DNA of 64,000 nt from Sipunculus nudus (GCA_026874595.1 CM049313.1:63802159-63866158), one strand, 5' to 3'; shown: positions 12,803-23,583, counted from the stretch's first letter. The notes: generated by a model not told the origin, from the sequence alone. Translations and numbers: made by a program.

Positions 12803-13837
12803 GCCACATTTACAGGATCACCTATTTCCTTCTATTGTAGGAACGGAGGAGTGTGATGTTGCGATTTGCGGTCTACGCCGGCGTAACTTCCTATAATGAA
12901 ATTGTGTACCAGGTATCCATACATTACGTGCATGCACTTGTTTATGAAATCCCATAAAATAAATAGTTATCCATTCAGTTTTCCCAGATAAAGCATCAAT
13001 TGTCCACAAAATTAACCTAAAATTCATACCTACGCATATTACAAACAAAATAATATCCAGTTTTATATGCAATATTCAGAAAACGACCGAAAACATGTTG
13101 CGCGTCATATAACAACTGTGACTTAAATTCATCGTTATTCACATTAAAATTTTCGTGACAGGTCCCGCAATTCTCCCTGTTATAACAGATTTCCTTAACG
13201 GTTCTTAAACAGCACCCGTGCCTGATCATCCTTGAATAACACAAGTTTTATTTGCATATATAATTTAACCAACAATTTCAAATGCCAGGGACAATTAAAT
13301 GTTAAATTTAATATTATATCTCCAATACAATTCTTCAAAATACAGACGATGTACTCGCAAAATAATACTAATATGGTTACCTCCATAAAAAAGACATATT
13401 GAAAAAAAAAAATCACCAATGTCCGATATATAAAATGAAGCTTTATCTTATCTAATCCGGACTTAAGGAAGTTCTCTTGATTATTGATAACGGGTGCTAT
13501 CGTTATGACATTGTACAATAATATATCCTTCTGTTTGTAGAAGGTTAAGCTCGGGTCGCCGTACATAGACCAAGCCTCGTATCGGGAAATGCACACGGCT
13601 GCTCTGGGATCAGCTCACAACGTCTTGGACAAAAATACCGAGGGACTTCACGTCGACGACGCCAGTCTTCATCAGGATGTAGAGAAGTTGTTCGCCGCGG
13701 CGTCACCCAAAGCCAAGGTCCAAAACGAGCTCAACAACCCGGCGTCCCTGCCGGAATCCGTGGTGGTCAACAAAGCCATCATGCACGCTGTCACCGCCAG
13801 CCAGGCTGGAGGATTCTGTTCTGTAATTGCAGTGTGA
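66..13837 (+). CDS. Atlastin-like GTPase with repeated three-helix tail (5' partial, 20 exons visible)
   Basis: This is a dynamin-superfamily GTPase of the atlastin/GBP group; atlastins fuse ER membranes, GBPs act in cell-autonomous defence. Exons read from the sequence: 66-209, 813-917, 1314-1364, 2384-2452, 2784-2876, 3916-4078, 4902-5023, 5646-5702, 6171-6242, 6650-6865, 7591-7662, 8062-8268, 8671-8742, 9375-9581, 9988-10053, 10534-10740, 11408-11479, 11859-12068, 12841-12912, 13541-13837. They join in one frame with GT-AG introns, except one GC donor at 8743, and give 857 residues before TGA. Motifs seen: DGFEWQHGVDRTTRGVFLW, LLMDNQGM, FLVRDW and CFLLPHPGLKVA, an atlastin-type order. The P-loop exon lies left of the window. 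Human atlastins are about 550 residues in total, so this protein is far longer. The tail has no clear transmembrane hairpin and ends in GGFCSVIAV, which is not a proper CaaX box. The 9988 acceptor is the least certain boundary. Confidence 0.9.
1003..1060 (+). repeat. TTATC pentanucleotide repeat
   Basis: About eleven imperfect TTATC/TCATC units in an intron of the GTPase gene. Confidence 0.85.
1835..1870. other. Perfect 13-bp hairpin
   Basis: CCTTACTGGAAAA (1835-1847) and TTTTCCAGTAAGG (1858-1870) are exact inverted repeats with a 10-base loop, in an intron. Function unknown. Confidence 0.7.
1978..2299. mobile_element. Element with ACCTCCGCCAAGG terminal inverted repeats
   Basis: It starts ACCTCCGCCAAGG (1978-1990) and ends with the exact reverse complement CCTTGGCGGAGGT (2287-2299), giving a 13-bp terminal inverted repeat. 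Inside are TTTTCGGGAAAGCTCGGCAA, a poly-G tract at 2100 and CTGGATCCAGGACTTTTTAA. This is a widespread animal interspersed repeat that I recognise but cannot name with certainty. It lies in an intron of the GTPase gene. Other copies are at 22805-22990 and 47405-47668, with a degraded piece near 4468-4530. Confidence 0.7.
4902..6865 (+). other. Canonical atlastin-type middle domain (three-helix bundle, module 1)
   Basis: Exons 4902-5023, 5646-5702, 6171-6242 and 6650-6865 encode the linker and first helical bundle. The segment ANRFLQRCLSIFQAGVSPDP lines up with the atlastin stretch in which a Y-F-K-A-Y-I-type helix is followed by a short Pro-rich turn. The 24-codon exon (AIISELNTDVFATALKQHK) corresponds to the atlastin A-x-x-x-A-K-D-x-Y helix. 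The 72-codon exon supplies the next two helices. The alignment is by eye from knowledge of the family. This module is the template for the repeated exons that follow. Confidence 0.75.
7166..7223. repeat. (AT)n microsatellite
   Basis: About 29 AT repeats in an intron of the GTPase gene. Similar tracts lie at 12763-12799 (directly upstream of an exon), 15216-15272, 31193-31296, 32395-32442, 35863-35921, 46336-46393 and 48917-48961. Confidence 0.95.
8743..9374 (+). other. Non-canonical GC-AG intron in the atlastin-like gene
   Basis: The 72-nt exon 8671-8742 ends ATGGACAAG and is followed directly by GCAAGT. This matches the donor consensus at every position except for C instead of T at the second base. 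The acceptor is TTATGTTCAG at 9374. The flanking exons keep phase 0 and the 24-codon/69-codon pattern, so the GC donor is needed for the reading frame and no nearby GT gives the same length. GC-AG introns are a known minor class spliced by the major spliceosome. Confidence 0.8.
12133..12570 (+). repeat. Local direct duplication in a GTPase-gene intron
   Basis: Blocks near 12133-12240 and 12471-12570 share AATAAGAA, TTAGC(C/T)TTTAA, GTATTCCTTGGAGCTA-like words, GATTCAAT(C/T)AATACTATAT and AGAATTATT. They are separated by about 340 bases. Confidence 0.6.
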
Positions 13838-14130
13838 TTTACTTCCCAAATTACGTTTCATGTAACGGACCTGAAAGTTCTGATTTTATTTTCACTTGTA
13901 CGTGTACTTACGTAACACTGTCCCTCTTGAGTTGGTCTTTCTTTGATTGTTTCTTTGTGCTTCTTCGTTTGTAAACTAACTCAAAGTTTGGTAAAAGTTC
14001 ATCATATTCAGTTTTCAGTGTCATCAGTTTTGCTCTGTGATCGCAATACCCAGCAAGGTTTCACAAACTAAGAACGTGAACTTTTTCTGTGTCGTGACAT
14101 GCAGGCTATGACATACCCCACCTTGATTTG

Positions 14131-14136
14131 AATAAA
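14131..14136 (+). terminator. Candidate poly(A) signal of the atlastin-like gene
   Basis: AATAAA lies 294 bases after the TGA stop, in the context ATTTGAATAAAGGC. It is the first exact hexamer I noticed downstream of the stop. Assignment is by position only; no transcript end can be seen. Confidence 0.45.
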
Positions 14137-14845
14137 GGCTAAATACAATCCATTTTAATCGTTAAGTGATTTCTGTTAACGATCTACACCTGATTTATTT
14201 ACGTAGCCTACGATCTTCACCAGCGATATTTAATATAGCTCCTTGATTAAGAGACACTGAATGAACTTTTTGTTTTAACCTGTGGTTATCAAGAGAGGTC
14301 ATTTTGGCTCCTTTGCATTCGGCCAGAATTCTAGGAAAATGAAATGTACAAGCTACATTTTTATTCTCTTGCCACCTTTTTTAATAAAAAAGTTCTTGGG
14401 GGGGAGGGGGAGAGAATGTTAATCAGAATTTAGTTTAAATTTCGTTAAAAGTGACCAAACGTAAGGATTGGTATAGAAGCTACATAGAAATTGTATAACC
14501 GTCCTGTGTCTTTCAATCACATTGAAACTGTATTTTCTTATCCGACATGTGATTCAAATTTATTTTTGCCTTTGCGTTGGTCTTTTTTTATACAGGTGGA
14601 GCTGCTAAATATTAAAAAATATTGTCGGGGCATTTAAATTAATGATATGTATCAATGCAGGTATTTCACAGACCACACGGTCACATAGAGTACCTGTGCA
14701 CCCGTGACCCCAGTCTGAATGCGAGGTTCTGAGTAAATGTGGAAATCACATGTACTAGCAGCAGACCACTGTTGCTTGAATCATAATTTTAGAGAAAATG
14801 GGAAGGAATGCGTCTAGTAGGACAAATCCGTGTTTTGTTCACCAC

Positions 14846-14992
14846 AGGCACTCGTTTCCAGCACTAAAATGGCTTGGAAACCATTAACACATTGAGTATG
14901 GGCGATATATGAGTTATTAAATTCCTTTATAAATGGTATATCACCCAAACTTACATTTTTCACGCCTTTTTAGTGCGCGAAACGAGGGTCTG
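14846..14992. mobile_element. Small MITE, 8-bp flanking repeat TTCACCAC
   Basis: Left end CAGGCACTCGTTTCCAGCAC and right end, read on the other strand, CAGACCCTCGTTTCGCGCAC form imperfect terminal inverted repeats. The octamer TTCACCAC flanks the element on both sides (14838-14845 and 14993-15000). An 8-bp duplication suggests a hAT-type transposase moved it. It has no coding capacity. It belongs to the same family as the element at 26382-26728. Confidence 0.7.
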
Positions 14993-15019
14993 TTCACCAC
15001 TTCTTTTTCATAAACGGGA

Positions 15020-15165
15020 TCTCCGGGCAATCGAGTTGTGAAACGCTCGGCTCCCTCCGCGTGGCGACCCAGGTTCGATCCCCGGCGTGGCTGTGAGAGT
15101 GGGTTGTAATTGCCCGTCCAAGGCCGTTGTTTTCTTCGGTTTCCTCCACCTCTACAGACTACCGA
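15020..15165 (+). repeat. tRNA-derived SINE-like fragment
   Basis: The run from GGCGACCCAGGTTCGATCCC onwards has a good polymerase III B box (GGTTCGATCC), preceded by a tRNA-like arm (CGCTCGGCTCCCTC). It continues into GGTTTCCTCCACCTC, a motif typical of molluscan SINE bodies. An A box is poorly kept. The (AT)n tract that follows may be the expanded tail. A related head occurs near 35305-35390. Confidence 0.5.
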
Positions 15166-15213
15166 ATGCCATTATTATAATACCTATATGTACAATCCAT
15201 ATAAATAAATGTT

Positions 15214-15275
<62 letters not shown>

Positions 15276-17410
15276 TTTAGTTCACAGTTCCGTCAATTTC
15301 TCGGTAAAATCCCATTCACATATAAGGATTCAAGCTATGAGCAGACGAATCAGGAATAAGCGTCTTGGGACGAGACGAGGGTCTAAGGTTATCTCTCCTG
15401 TTATCTGAAACACTATAAACGTAGAGACCCAGACCAGCTTTGCAGAATCTGATTTTTACCTGCCAGCTCAGTGGTCAGAAACAATCTCTCCGTTGTATTA
15501 AGCACTGAGCATAGGGTAAACAGGATAAGTATACACAGGGTGACATATTCATATATGACATATAATGATTAAATAGATAAATATTTTTTTTTATATGTGA
15601 GTGTTAATTAAAAGTGAAAGAGTTATTTAAGCGATATTTAAAGAAAAGCAAACAAGTGCCTGCGACTCGATCAGAAGGTATACTATACTCTGTTCCAACA
15701 CCCCTGTTTCAGTTGCGATGCAGTTGAGGTGCCTTAAAGAGCTGCAAAAACGATGGCGTCATTTGAACTCGTCATAAATGTTTCTCCCTGTGATATTGGG
15801 GCGGGATTGTGACGTAGTAATTAAAGTAAAATTGATAGCCCTACGTACACATCTTTATGTGACGTCATAGAGTCCTAGATCATTTTTACCCAGTATAAAA
15901 TAATACGCCTAGGTTGTCCATGAAATGCCACAAAATCGTTACTTTGCTGTAAGATAATCTCAGCATTTGCCCGTTTTTTATTGCCTCGGGGCAAACAAAT
16001 GCAAGCTTTAACGAGATAATTTCACTAAAAAATGGCTGTATAAGGGCATTGCATGGAATTGGAATGGATGGAAAGGGTTTTCTTGCAAATGTCCTCAGTG
16101 TACGCTAATTCATTTAAAAAATATGTATATAATATATATTCAATATTTAATAAATATATATATATTCTCTTCTCGTCCTTTTCCCTTCTCTCTTTCTATC
16201 TCTCGCTCTATTTCTGTCTCTGTTTCCTCCTCCAACACATTGACGTAATCGTCACAAAATTACCTTCGTGGGCCATTTCCAATCAATCTAGAATCATAGC
16301 CAGCTTTCCTAGGGAAAAATTGTAAAGAATATTTTTCATTTGCACTTTTTTATTTGTTCCGAACATAAATCCCATTTATGAACAGCGTGTTCGTCTGATT
16401 TATACTAATATCAAGTCTTTTTATTTGTACTTTTTATTTGTTCCAAAAATAAATCCGATAAAAGAACAATATGTTTGCCAGGTTTATTACAAGCTAATAA
16501 TGACTTAATTGTTATTTGTATTTTTATCAAATCTCACTCGCATCGAATTTCAATTAAAGGTTTTAAACTAAAAAGTAAATTTAGAAGTTGAAGGGCTAAG
16601 TCAGAGTTTGTTAAAAAGAAATATCAGTTGAAGTCTGTCTGGCATTATGGTATTCCGTTTAGTTCTGATCTTCTGTTTCTTCACTATCAGATCTTTTTTA
16701 TAGCTGAAACAAACAAACAGTATTAGCGTTGGTATTTGAGAGCTGGAGAGATGGATCATATACTAATGATGTGGTATTTTATGATGTTTACTGACTGTTT
16801 AACGAGTGTGTGTTAACATTGTTCAGCTCTCCTTAATTTTTTAAACCATTCCATGTATATCTTTTTGATATTATGTGGAATTTTATTGACGTATTTTAAT
16901 AAAAAATCATGTATTCAAGCATACCATAGAATATCTATTATTCTATGTTAGGCATTTTTCTATGACAAATTAAATTTCCCTGGCGTTTTTGTTAGGCTGA
17001 TTTCACCTTATATTTTTTTTGTATTTTAATATTTCAAACATAAATTGTTCAAGGTAGTAGATTATAAAATCAAAATTTCTCTGAATTAATTTTATATTAA
17101 AAAATAGTGTCAAACATTTCAAAGCTTTTTCCTCTCCAAATGTAAACATGACTGACACAGGTGTACAGATGGACGAAAAGTCGCTATTGGTCAATCTTCC
17201 GCCCCCCCCCCCCCCCCAAAAATGTTCAACAAATCCAACATCTTCCACTTACAGAAATGAAACATTATACGAGGAAACACAGAGGGATAATTCTTTTCGT
17301 CGAGATACATGTCATCAAATATTTATTTCACTTAAAAACCTCTGAGATATCTTCTACACAGAGAAAATGTCGAAATCGACATTTTGCGAAATATACGAGC
17401 AGACGGGCAG

Positions 17411-19102
17411 TTAGACATTTGGGATATATAAATCCTTGGCTAACCAACGTTGACAACAGCGGCCTTTCATCCTGCGAATAGAACGGCATCTCTTCATGCT
17501 ACTTTCAGACACGCAAGGGTCCCAGAATGGTTTGCAAACTTCGGCCCCTGTACATGATTCAGCTGTAATAAAAAAAGTTGATTCATACAATTTAAAAAGT
17601 GCTGAATTAAACTGCGTCTGAAACTATATATTGCTTATGCTTTTTATGGACAGGATATCATACAAAATATATAAACACAGAGGCATCGATATACCGGAAG
17701 GTTAATGAGCCTGGATTAGAATTTTACTTGTTTTATACCTTAAATTTATGCTCAGTTGTTATATATATTAAAATCTTTCGCTTTAACAATATATAGTAAC
17801 TGGGCAAAATGTGATATTCGACTATTCATATGCTTAAAAAAAGGTTTTGAGTACCTTCCCACATCATTCCCACACACTGGAAGATAAATCGACGTGACTG
17901 TATAATCAGAGAGCTCCAGGCGTACATACAAATATTTGTTTTCGGCGCATGGATCCGATGCCTTAACTAACTACACTGTATCATCCACGCCTTAACATGT
18001 TTAAAAAAGTGACCCATGGGTCATGACGCTCAGCGACTGGCATGTTGACAATATGCTCTTGCACAGGCAACTTATTAAGATAATGTAGGTGGCATCATCT
18101 TTCATACATATTAGCTAAAGTTCATCAAGATCCATTAGCGCACCAAATTTTATGAAAATCCAACCAGCCTTTCTTGAGGAATCTGGCAATTTATGTGTAT
18201 TTTACATTATTTATAGGGTGCCCAAACATACCCCAAAACTCTGAGAATATAGGTCACAGTGACCCAATTTAAGGTTTCTGGGGAGAACTTTTGTGGAACT
18301 CACAGGATGTCAAGTAAGAAGAATCTTGGTCCAATGATTATGATGTGTCCTACTTTGGTATCAAATTTTCAATTATTCTGGAGGGGGGGGGGGCTTATAG
18401 CCCCATAGCTCAGAGAATAAGGGGAACAGAGACCTACTTTCAGGTTTCCTGGACGACTTTTCATTGACCTCCCTTGATTTTTATTTAGAATATTCTAGGA
18501 ACAATGGTTATGATTTTTGCCCTTTTAACAGACGACCTCATATTTTAAGGTCTCTAAATAGAGATATAAAAATATGTTCAAATAAAAAAATCTAGGTGGC
18601 CCCACTAGTCTGCACGAACTAATCAAATATGCATGCAAAGAGTCATGGCGATCAAAACATTAGTTGATCAGATATTTGAGCGTTTGTATCAAATCATAAT
18701 TATTCTTGGGGGGGGGGGGGCACTACTTAGCCCCAAAGCTCGGAGGCTATGGTGACGGGGACCTAATTTCGGGTTCCCAAGAAGATTTTTCATGGACCTC
18801 CCAGCATGTTAAGTAAGGAAAATTCCATGTCAAGCGGTTACGATTTGTGCATAGTTAACGGACGGACAGACGGACGGACGCCGGACAAAGAGTGATTGCT
18901 ATAGCTCAGATGCCTTTCAGTCAGCTGAGCTAAAATTCCTAAAAAATGAATCGGTTGAATTATTTAGGGCTAGGAATTAAAAAGCAGAAACATCAACTCA
19001 CTATCCGGGCAACACTTTCCGTTTGGACAGATGCCGACCGCTTCGCACACAGTGCTGTCCAACCCATGACGCAGTAAGATCCGACCGGGCATCCATAAGG
19101 AC
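17411..19102 (-). pseudogene. Orphan duplicate of the last two exons of the Cys-rich gene
   Basis: The - strand segment 19102-19002 copies the exon at 35702-35604: it starts PYGCPVGSYC and later reads VCEAVGICPNGKCCPD, but in another frame. It is 101 nt long instead of 99, so a net 2-nt change breaks the frame. The segment 17562-17411 copies the terminal exon (35013-34838) and stays open to a stop (TGAEVCKPFWDPC...MKGRCCQRWLAKDL). The GTAAGT that follows RCCQ in the intact copy is CGTTGG here. No upstream signal-peptide or other module exons lie near. An AATAAA on the - strand lies at 17322-17327. It looks like a 3' fragment left behind by segmental duplication. Use as an alternative 3' end of the main gene is possible but unlikely, given the frameshift. 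Confidence 0.75.
18006..18934 (+). repeat. GGCCCATGGGCC-family interspersed repeat, copy 1
   Basis: It starts GTGACCCATGGGTCATGACGCTCAG and ends CAGTCAGCTGAGCTAAAA, after a GGACGGACAGACGGACGG run. The internal body repeats a module containing 'ATGCATGCAAAGAGTCATGG', poly-G tracts and 'CATGGACCTCC'. It sits in the intron between the two orphan Cys-rich exons. The matching intron of the intact gene (35014-35603) lacks it, so it inserted after the segmental duplication. I recall this repeat family as common in bivalves. Confidence 0.75.
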
Positions 19103-20224
19103 CTGAATGAAAACCAAATCATGTTAAAAAATATTGATATATTCAAGAAAGTAAGAATATGAATAAAAATTCACCTTCATCTTACAGTTATGATCTCAAG
19201 AAGTATATGGAAATCTGTAATTACAACAAATAATGATTAAATAACATGATCCACCGTGTACATATGTTATAAATTATTATCTGCTTATAATTGATAAGAA
19301 GCACATTATGGATTTCAATTGAATTCGCCTACTGCAGTAGATTGGCAAGCTATATAGTTTTACAATAGGGACCTCATGAATTGCCTATATTAAAAGATTC
19401 GTTGTTGGATTTAAGATGGGAGGGATTATTTGATACATTAGAGATTAGTTGTCCTCTTGACAGAATGTTCAGGAGAGACAGAATAATAAGCTGACTGGAA
19501 CTGTAGACATGAAAATATAAATTTTTTTTATTCAGATGAGAGTTGATGCAGGAGTCCAAGGAATAATATTATATATGGCATAAATATCCTAGTGAATTTA
19601 CCTAGGAATGTAAAATCAATCAAAGCTTCGTTCAAAATTTCGCCACATCCCCAACCTTCCTCCCTTATTTCTGGTCTATTTGTGTCTGAAAAAGTTTACT
19701 TGTATATTTAAATTCATAATTTATTTTTAAATTTGGTTTCTTTAAAACGGATCATGTAATTTAATGTACATAGCTAATAATGTAGCAATGTATTATGTAA
19801 CGTGTAATATATGTGCGTAAGATGGGTTATTATATTTAAACCAACCAATAATCATTAATGGCAATCATATTTTCATAATTTTCAATAATTTGTTCATCTT
19901 TTATTTGAGCATGGTAATATATTCGTCATTATCAAATTAGGGAGCCTTGGAATCGAAATTTGGATTTTCTTTTAGTAGAAAGTTATAATGGAATATGAAA
20001 TACGTCTGCCGACAGAGCTTGTGGGACTGCATTGCATTCATCTCAGCATGCAGGGCATTTTCTGTGTTCATTTTTATCATCTCAGCATGGAAATTTCATA
20101 AGGGAGGTTTTATTTCTTTAATTTATTTTCTAGTATTCTAAGCATATATTGGTAAATTCTCTTTGTAGACATTTGTTGGAGGTAACCCCCCCCCCCCTTC
20201 TTTAAGTGATAGCTTAACTGAATT

Positions 20225-20370
20225 TGTACATCTGCAGAATTCCATTCCGGTTTCTGTCTATAAATGACAGGGGAGTATCATAGGCTTCCTCTCATTTTAT
20301 ATCCTGCATGGTGTATTAAAGAAAAGGTGACTACTGCACATATACAGGCCCTTGGCGTGTAATCGTCCAG
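20225..20370 (-). repeat. 5'-truncated SINE, same family as 38225-38538
   Basis: It shares CTGCAGAATTCCATT at its 3' end, an ACAGGGGAGTATCATA region and ACTACTGCAC...GTGTAATCG with the full-length copies. The tRNA-like head is missing. Confidence 0.6.
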
Positions 20371-22804
20371 AAATCTGAATCAAACCTACGGAAATGCGCC
20401 CAAAAAAGGCGCATTCGTTTTTTTAGTGAAACACGGCGGAGGGTTAAAGTAAATTTCGGGCTGAAAATATTCAGTTAAAAGTCTAACCAGCCTCTGATAG
20501 TCATTCTCATCTTCCCGAGGGGGACCATCCTTAGGGTCTATACAATATCCCTAACATCTTGAACACGCTCACCCGCATTGTACAGAAATACATCTTGTAG
20601 CTGACTAATGAAAATTCCTCCTCCAGAGTAACGTTTAAAACCGCCGTATTCTCGACGGTCAGCGTTATAAGCGATAATTAGATAAAGGTCACTAGAACTG
20701 TGAACGATAATCCAATAACTGTGCCATATCTTTTAAAACGTTTATCTCATAGGCTGAAACATCTTATCTGGGCACAAGTGATTTTGCTGTTCAGAACACG
20801 AGCTCAAAATGCAAGGAAAGTCCACTAGAGCAGGCCCACGGGGATCGCGATCAAATGAAAAATCATAATTGATAGAAAATGCACCATACTATTTTACCTA
20901 ATGAACACTAACAACCTTGTCAGCATGAGCAATTTGAACAATATTGACCTCTTTATTAATTTCTACCAAAATTCGAGCATGACTTTGACAGTGACATGAA
21001 ATTAAGCAACAGTTTTCGCTCTGCATCAACTTATTATGAAAATAGGTGAACTACTTCATTAAAGATGTGATAAACAAATGCACAATTGTTTACAAATTGG
21101 TCCACTTTGAGTTTATTACTCAATATTTCATAAGATTAACTATGATGCTCTTGGATACTTTTATAGATTGTACCAGACTAGAGGCACCTTCATTTTTTTA
21201 GATTTCATCATTTAGAGGCAGTTCATTTTTTACACAAGGTATATAGTTGCCTTAAAATATGCTATGATCTTAGACAGACTGTGTCTATTAATGTAGCATC
21301 GGTCGAAAACACCCTCATTCAAAATCAAGTAAAATGACATTTGAAATCAACATTGGACTCATAAATTATAAATTATTTTAAACCTGGCAAAGTTTTGTGT
21401 TGACGATATACATATTTGTAAACATTTCCATCCATTATATACATTATGATATTTTGAACAACTTGGATTTTTTAACTTTTCACTATTTTGAGCACCCAGT
21501 AACAGCAAGCTACATTTTAGTGGGCTAATATGAAATGGTATGACCATATCTCAAACTGTTTGTTTTTCCAATACCATGTGTCTTTCTAGTATAAAAATGA
21601 AATTCAAAATTTCATATTAAATCAAAATTTTGAATTCTAATTTAAAGGTAGACAAAAACATGATAGAGGAAAAGCAAAAAAAAATATTGAGAGGTATTGT
21701 CATGCAGTTAAATATTAGATCACTATAATTTAAAAGTGACTAAATGTTACTGGGTGCTTGAAACAGGGTAACATTTAAATAAAATAAAATTAAAGAATTT
21801 TAAAATTTACATTAAAGAATGTAAATGTTGAAATAGCAATGGAAAATTAAGAAAAAATGAAAAAAAAAAAAATTCATTTCACTGGCTTTACAAACATGTT
21901 TAATTTTTGAGGTCTAATATAAATTAATTAAGAAATAAGGATTTTTGCCAGGGATGCTATCTCGAATATCAACCTTTCTTGTCCATTCTTGCAAAACTAA
22001 TTACGATTTGAGACTTTTGCATCCTGACAGCATGATATGCATTTTTAATCAGTCTCATACTCCTGTCATTCTGTAAAGTTTATCATCAAGTTCATAAAAA
22101 TATGACTTGCTGTTTAATGTTAGGTCCGATTGTCATGTCATGTTGGTCTGTTGAGCGTCATGAACAATGGTTCCTAAAAAGTAAGATTTTTTTTTCAAAA
22201 TTATAATAATTGTATCGTGAACCATTTTCGTTGTTTTCAATTGAATGCTTTATTTTTTTTTTTTTACAGAAGCAACCTTACCAAATGCAAGTAAGAGGGA
22301 GTGTCAATAACATGACGGGCGGATCTCAATATAGACCTGGACCTGAATTTGTAACTTTAAACAACAAAATAAATTATGTTTTTTTTTTCATACATTCATG
22401 TCACAGCTAGCTGTATACGTTGTATTATGTTGTGTGTATGATACTGTATTAATTTTTGGTCATATTGGTTTAGGCATATAGTTGACCCGACGTCTGAAAT
22501 AGGCTGGGCAAATGTTGGTTTTGACTGTCGGACTCACTGTTGGGCCATTGATCAGAATGACGTTGGTTCAACTTTAGCAAACAATGTGGGGCCAACCAAA
22601 CAGCAAACGTTGGTTCAACATTGGGCCAACGTGGTTGTAATGAGATGCTGGATGGCTTTCGACATTCGAAAGGGCCCAGTTACTAGTCTATCACCAGAAG
22701 ATAGAAATAATTATCAATTTTATCCGATTGTGTTGAAATGTGAAATAGACTAACTAAATACTCGAAATAAAATTATATATACAAACTTAAAATGTGCTCC
22801 GAGA

Positions 22805-22990
22805 GCGCAGACCTCCGCCAAGGCAGCTCATTGCCCCTATATGGCATTGTCAAAAATGCAGCATTTTCCTTATAAAAAATATCTGGATCAAGAAGGTGAC
22901 CTCGACCCCCCCCCCCCCCCAAATTTAATCAATTGTTCCTTGTATCATTGAAGCTTGACGGAGATGTCAGCTTTAACTGACTTGATAAAA
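22805..22990. repeat. Partial ACCTCCGCCAAGG-family repeat
   Basis: Begins GCGCAGACCTCCGCCAAGGC and runs through ATGGCATTGTCAAAAATGCA, a poly-C tract and AATTGTTCCTTGTATCATTG. This is the reverse orientation of the right half of the 1978-2299 element. The far terminal repeat was not found. Confidence 0.65.
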
Positions 22991-23012
22991 AAACGCCCTT
23001 GGTATTGCTGGA

Positions 23013-23583
23013 AACATCAACCATAGACTGGTACCCCGCTCTATTATGGCACCGCTGCTCTAGGCCAATCATAGAGACGGGCGTACAACGCCATCTTTTG
23101 TACTCAAGGCAGACTGGTTCCAACTCCAGTATGTATTATATATGATAAAAATAAGCATTTCGTTTGTTCAGAGAAGTTACCAAAGGTTGGCTGTACATAA
23201 CGTGTGACATAATGATAAGATTAATAGGTATTAATAATAAATCACGGCTACATACAGTGGAATATCAAAGATTCAGTATATCATATTATCTATACATCCA
23301 TTATTCACTTTTTGTGCAACAACTCATTTTTAAATATTTGAAAACTAGAAATAACTAAAGAAAGTTATTTTATAAGAAATTTTCACGGATAACCAACCAG
23401 GATCGCGTGAACGTCCATGGCAACCGGTATGAGCGTGCATACTGGAAATGGAACCAGTCTACAGGTTAGTTAGGAGTTGCAACTAGGAGTACTTAAGATG
23501 GCGTTGTACGCCTGTCTCTATGCTAGGCTGAGGGCCATATAGAGCAGGGTACCAGTCTAACATCAACTATTACCCCAATACTG
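23013..23583. mobile_element. Fold-back element with arms of about 130-155 bp
   Basis: The left arm (about 23013-23143: GACTGGTACCCCGCTCTAT, ATAGAGACGGGCGTACAACG, CAGACTGGTTCCAACTCCAG) returns as the reverse complement in the right arm (about 23428-23583: CTGGAAATGGAACCAGTCTA, GCGTTGTACGCCTGTCTCTA, ATAGAGCAGGGTACCAGTCT). The spacer is about 285 bp. There is no coding capacity. Flanking duplications were not resolved. Confidence 0.7.

Larger units (their letters stand above)
7591..13837 (+). other. Five extra copies of the middle-domain module, as phase-0 exon pairs
   Basis: After module 1 the exons alternate between short and long: 24+69, 24+69, 22+69, 24+70 and 24+98 codons, all starting and ending in phase 0. 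The third extra copy (9988-10053 plus 10534-10740) is clearest: AEEAVDRYNKQM matches the atlastin A-K-D-x-Y-N-K-K-M helix, and LSPEAFGELHADAKDKAMKHF matches the following L-x-x-x-H-x-x-x-K-x-x-A-x-x-x-F pattern. Other units share the same spacing and charged, helix-rich composition, with diverged sequence. The long exons contain Y/F-x-x-E-x-x-x-x-Y/C motifs near their ends, as in EYYVKELERYFADEY and AYCEQLFNKYDKMNEA. The last long exon is extended and carries the stop. This layout implies serial tandem exon duplication. Confidence 0.7.
13838..17410. other. Intergenic region between GTPase gene and orphan Cys-rich exons
   Basis: No gene is visible. It holds the 3' UTR of the GTPase gene, a small MITE (14846-14992), a tRNA-headed SINE-like segment near 15020-15165, an AT microsatellite (15216-15272) and AT-rich sequence. 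Stretches at 14636-14760, 15700-15940, 16415-16500, 16610-16720 and 16860-17130 have collinear relatives at about 29057-29200, 31640-31840, 32610-32690, 33315-33420 and 33660-33940, as expected for the segmental duplication. Confidence 0.7.

Noticed and set aside
13819..13837. C-terminal CaaX prenylation signal in the GTPase (as in some GBPs)
   Set aside because: The end is C-S-V-I-A-V, which puts Cys six residues from the end instead of four, so it does not fit the motif.
17003..17481. Open frames with Pro/Gly runs near 17.2 kb
   Set aside because: They depend on the poly-C tract at 17202-17217 and overlap the 3' end of the orphan Cys-rich exon on the other strand.
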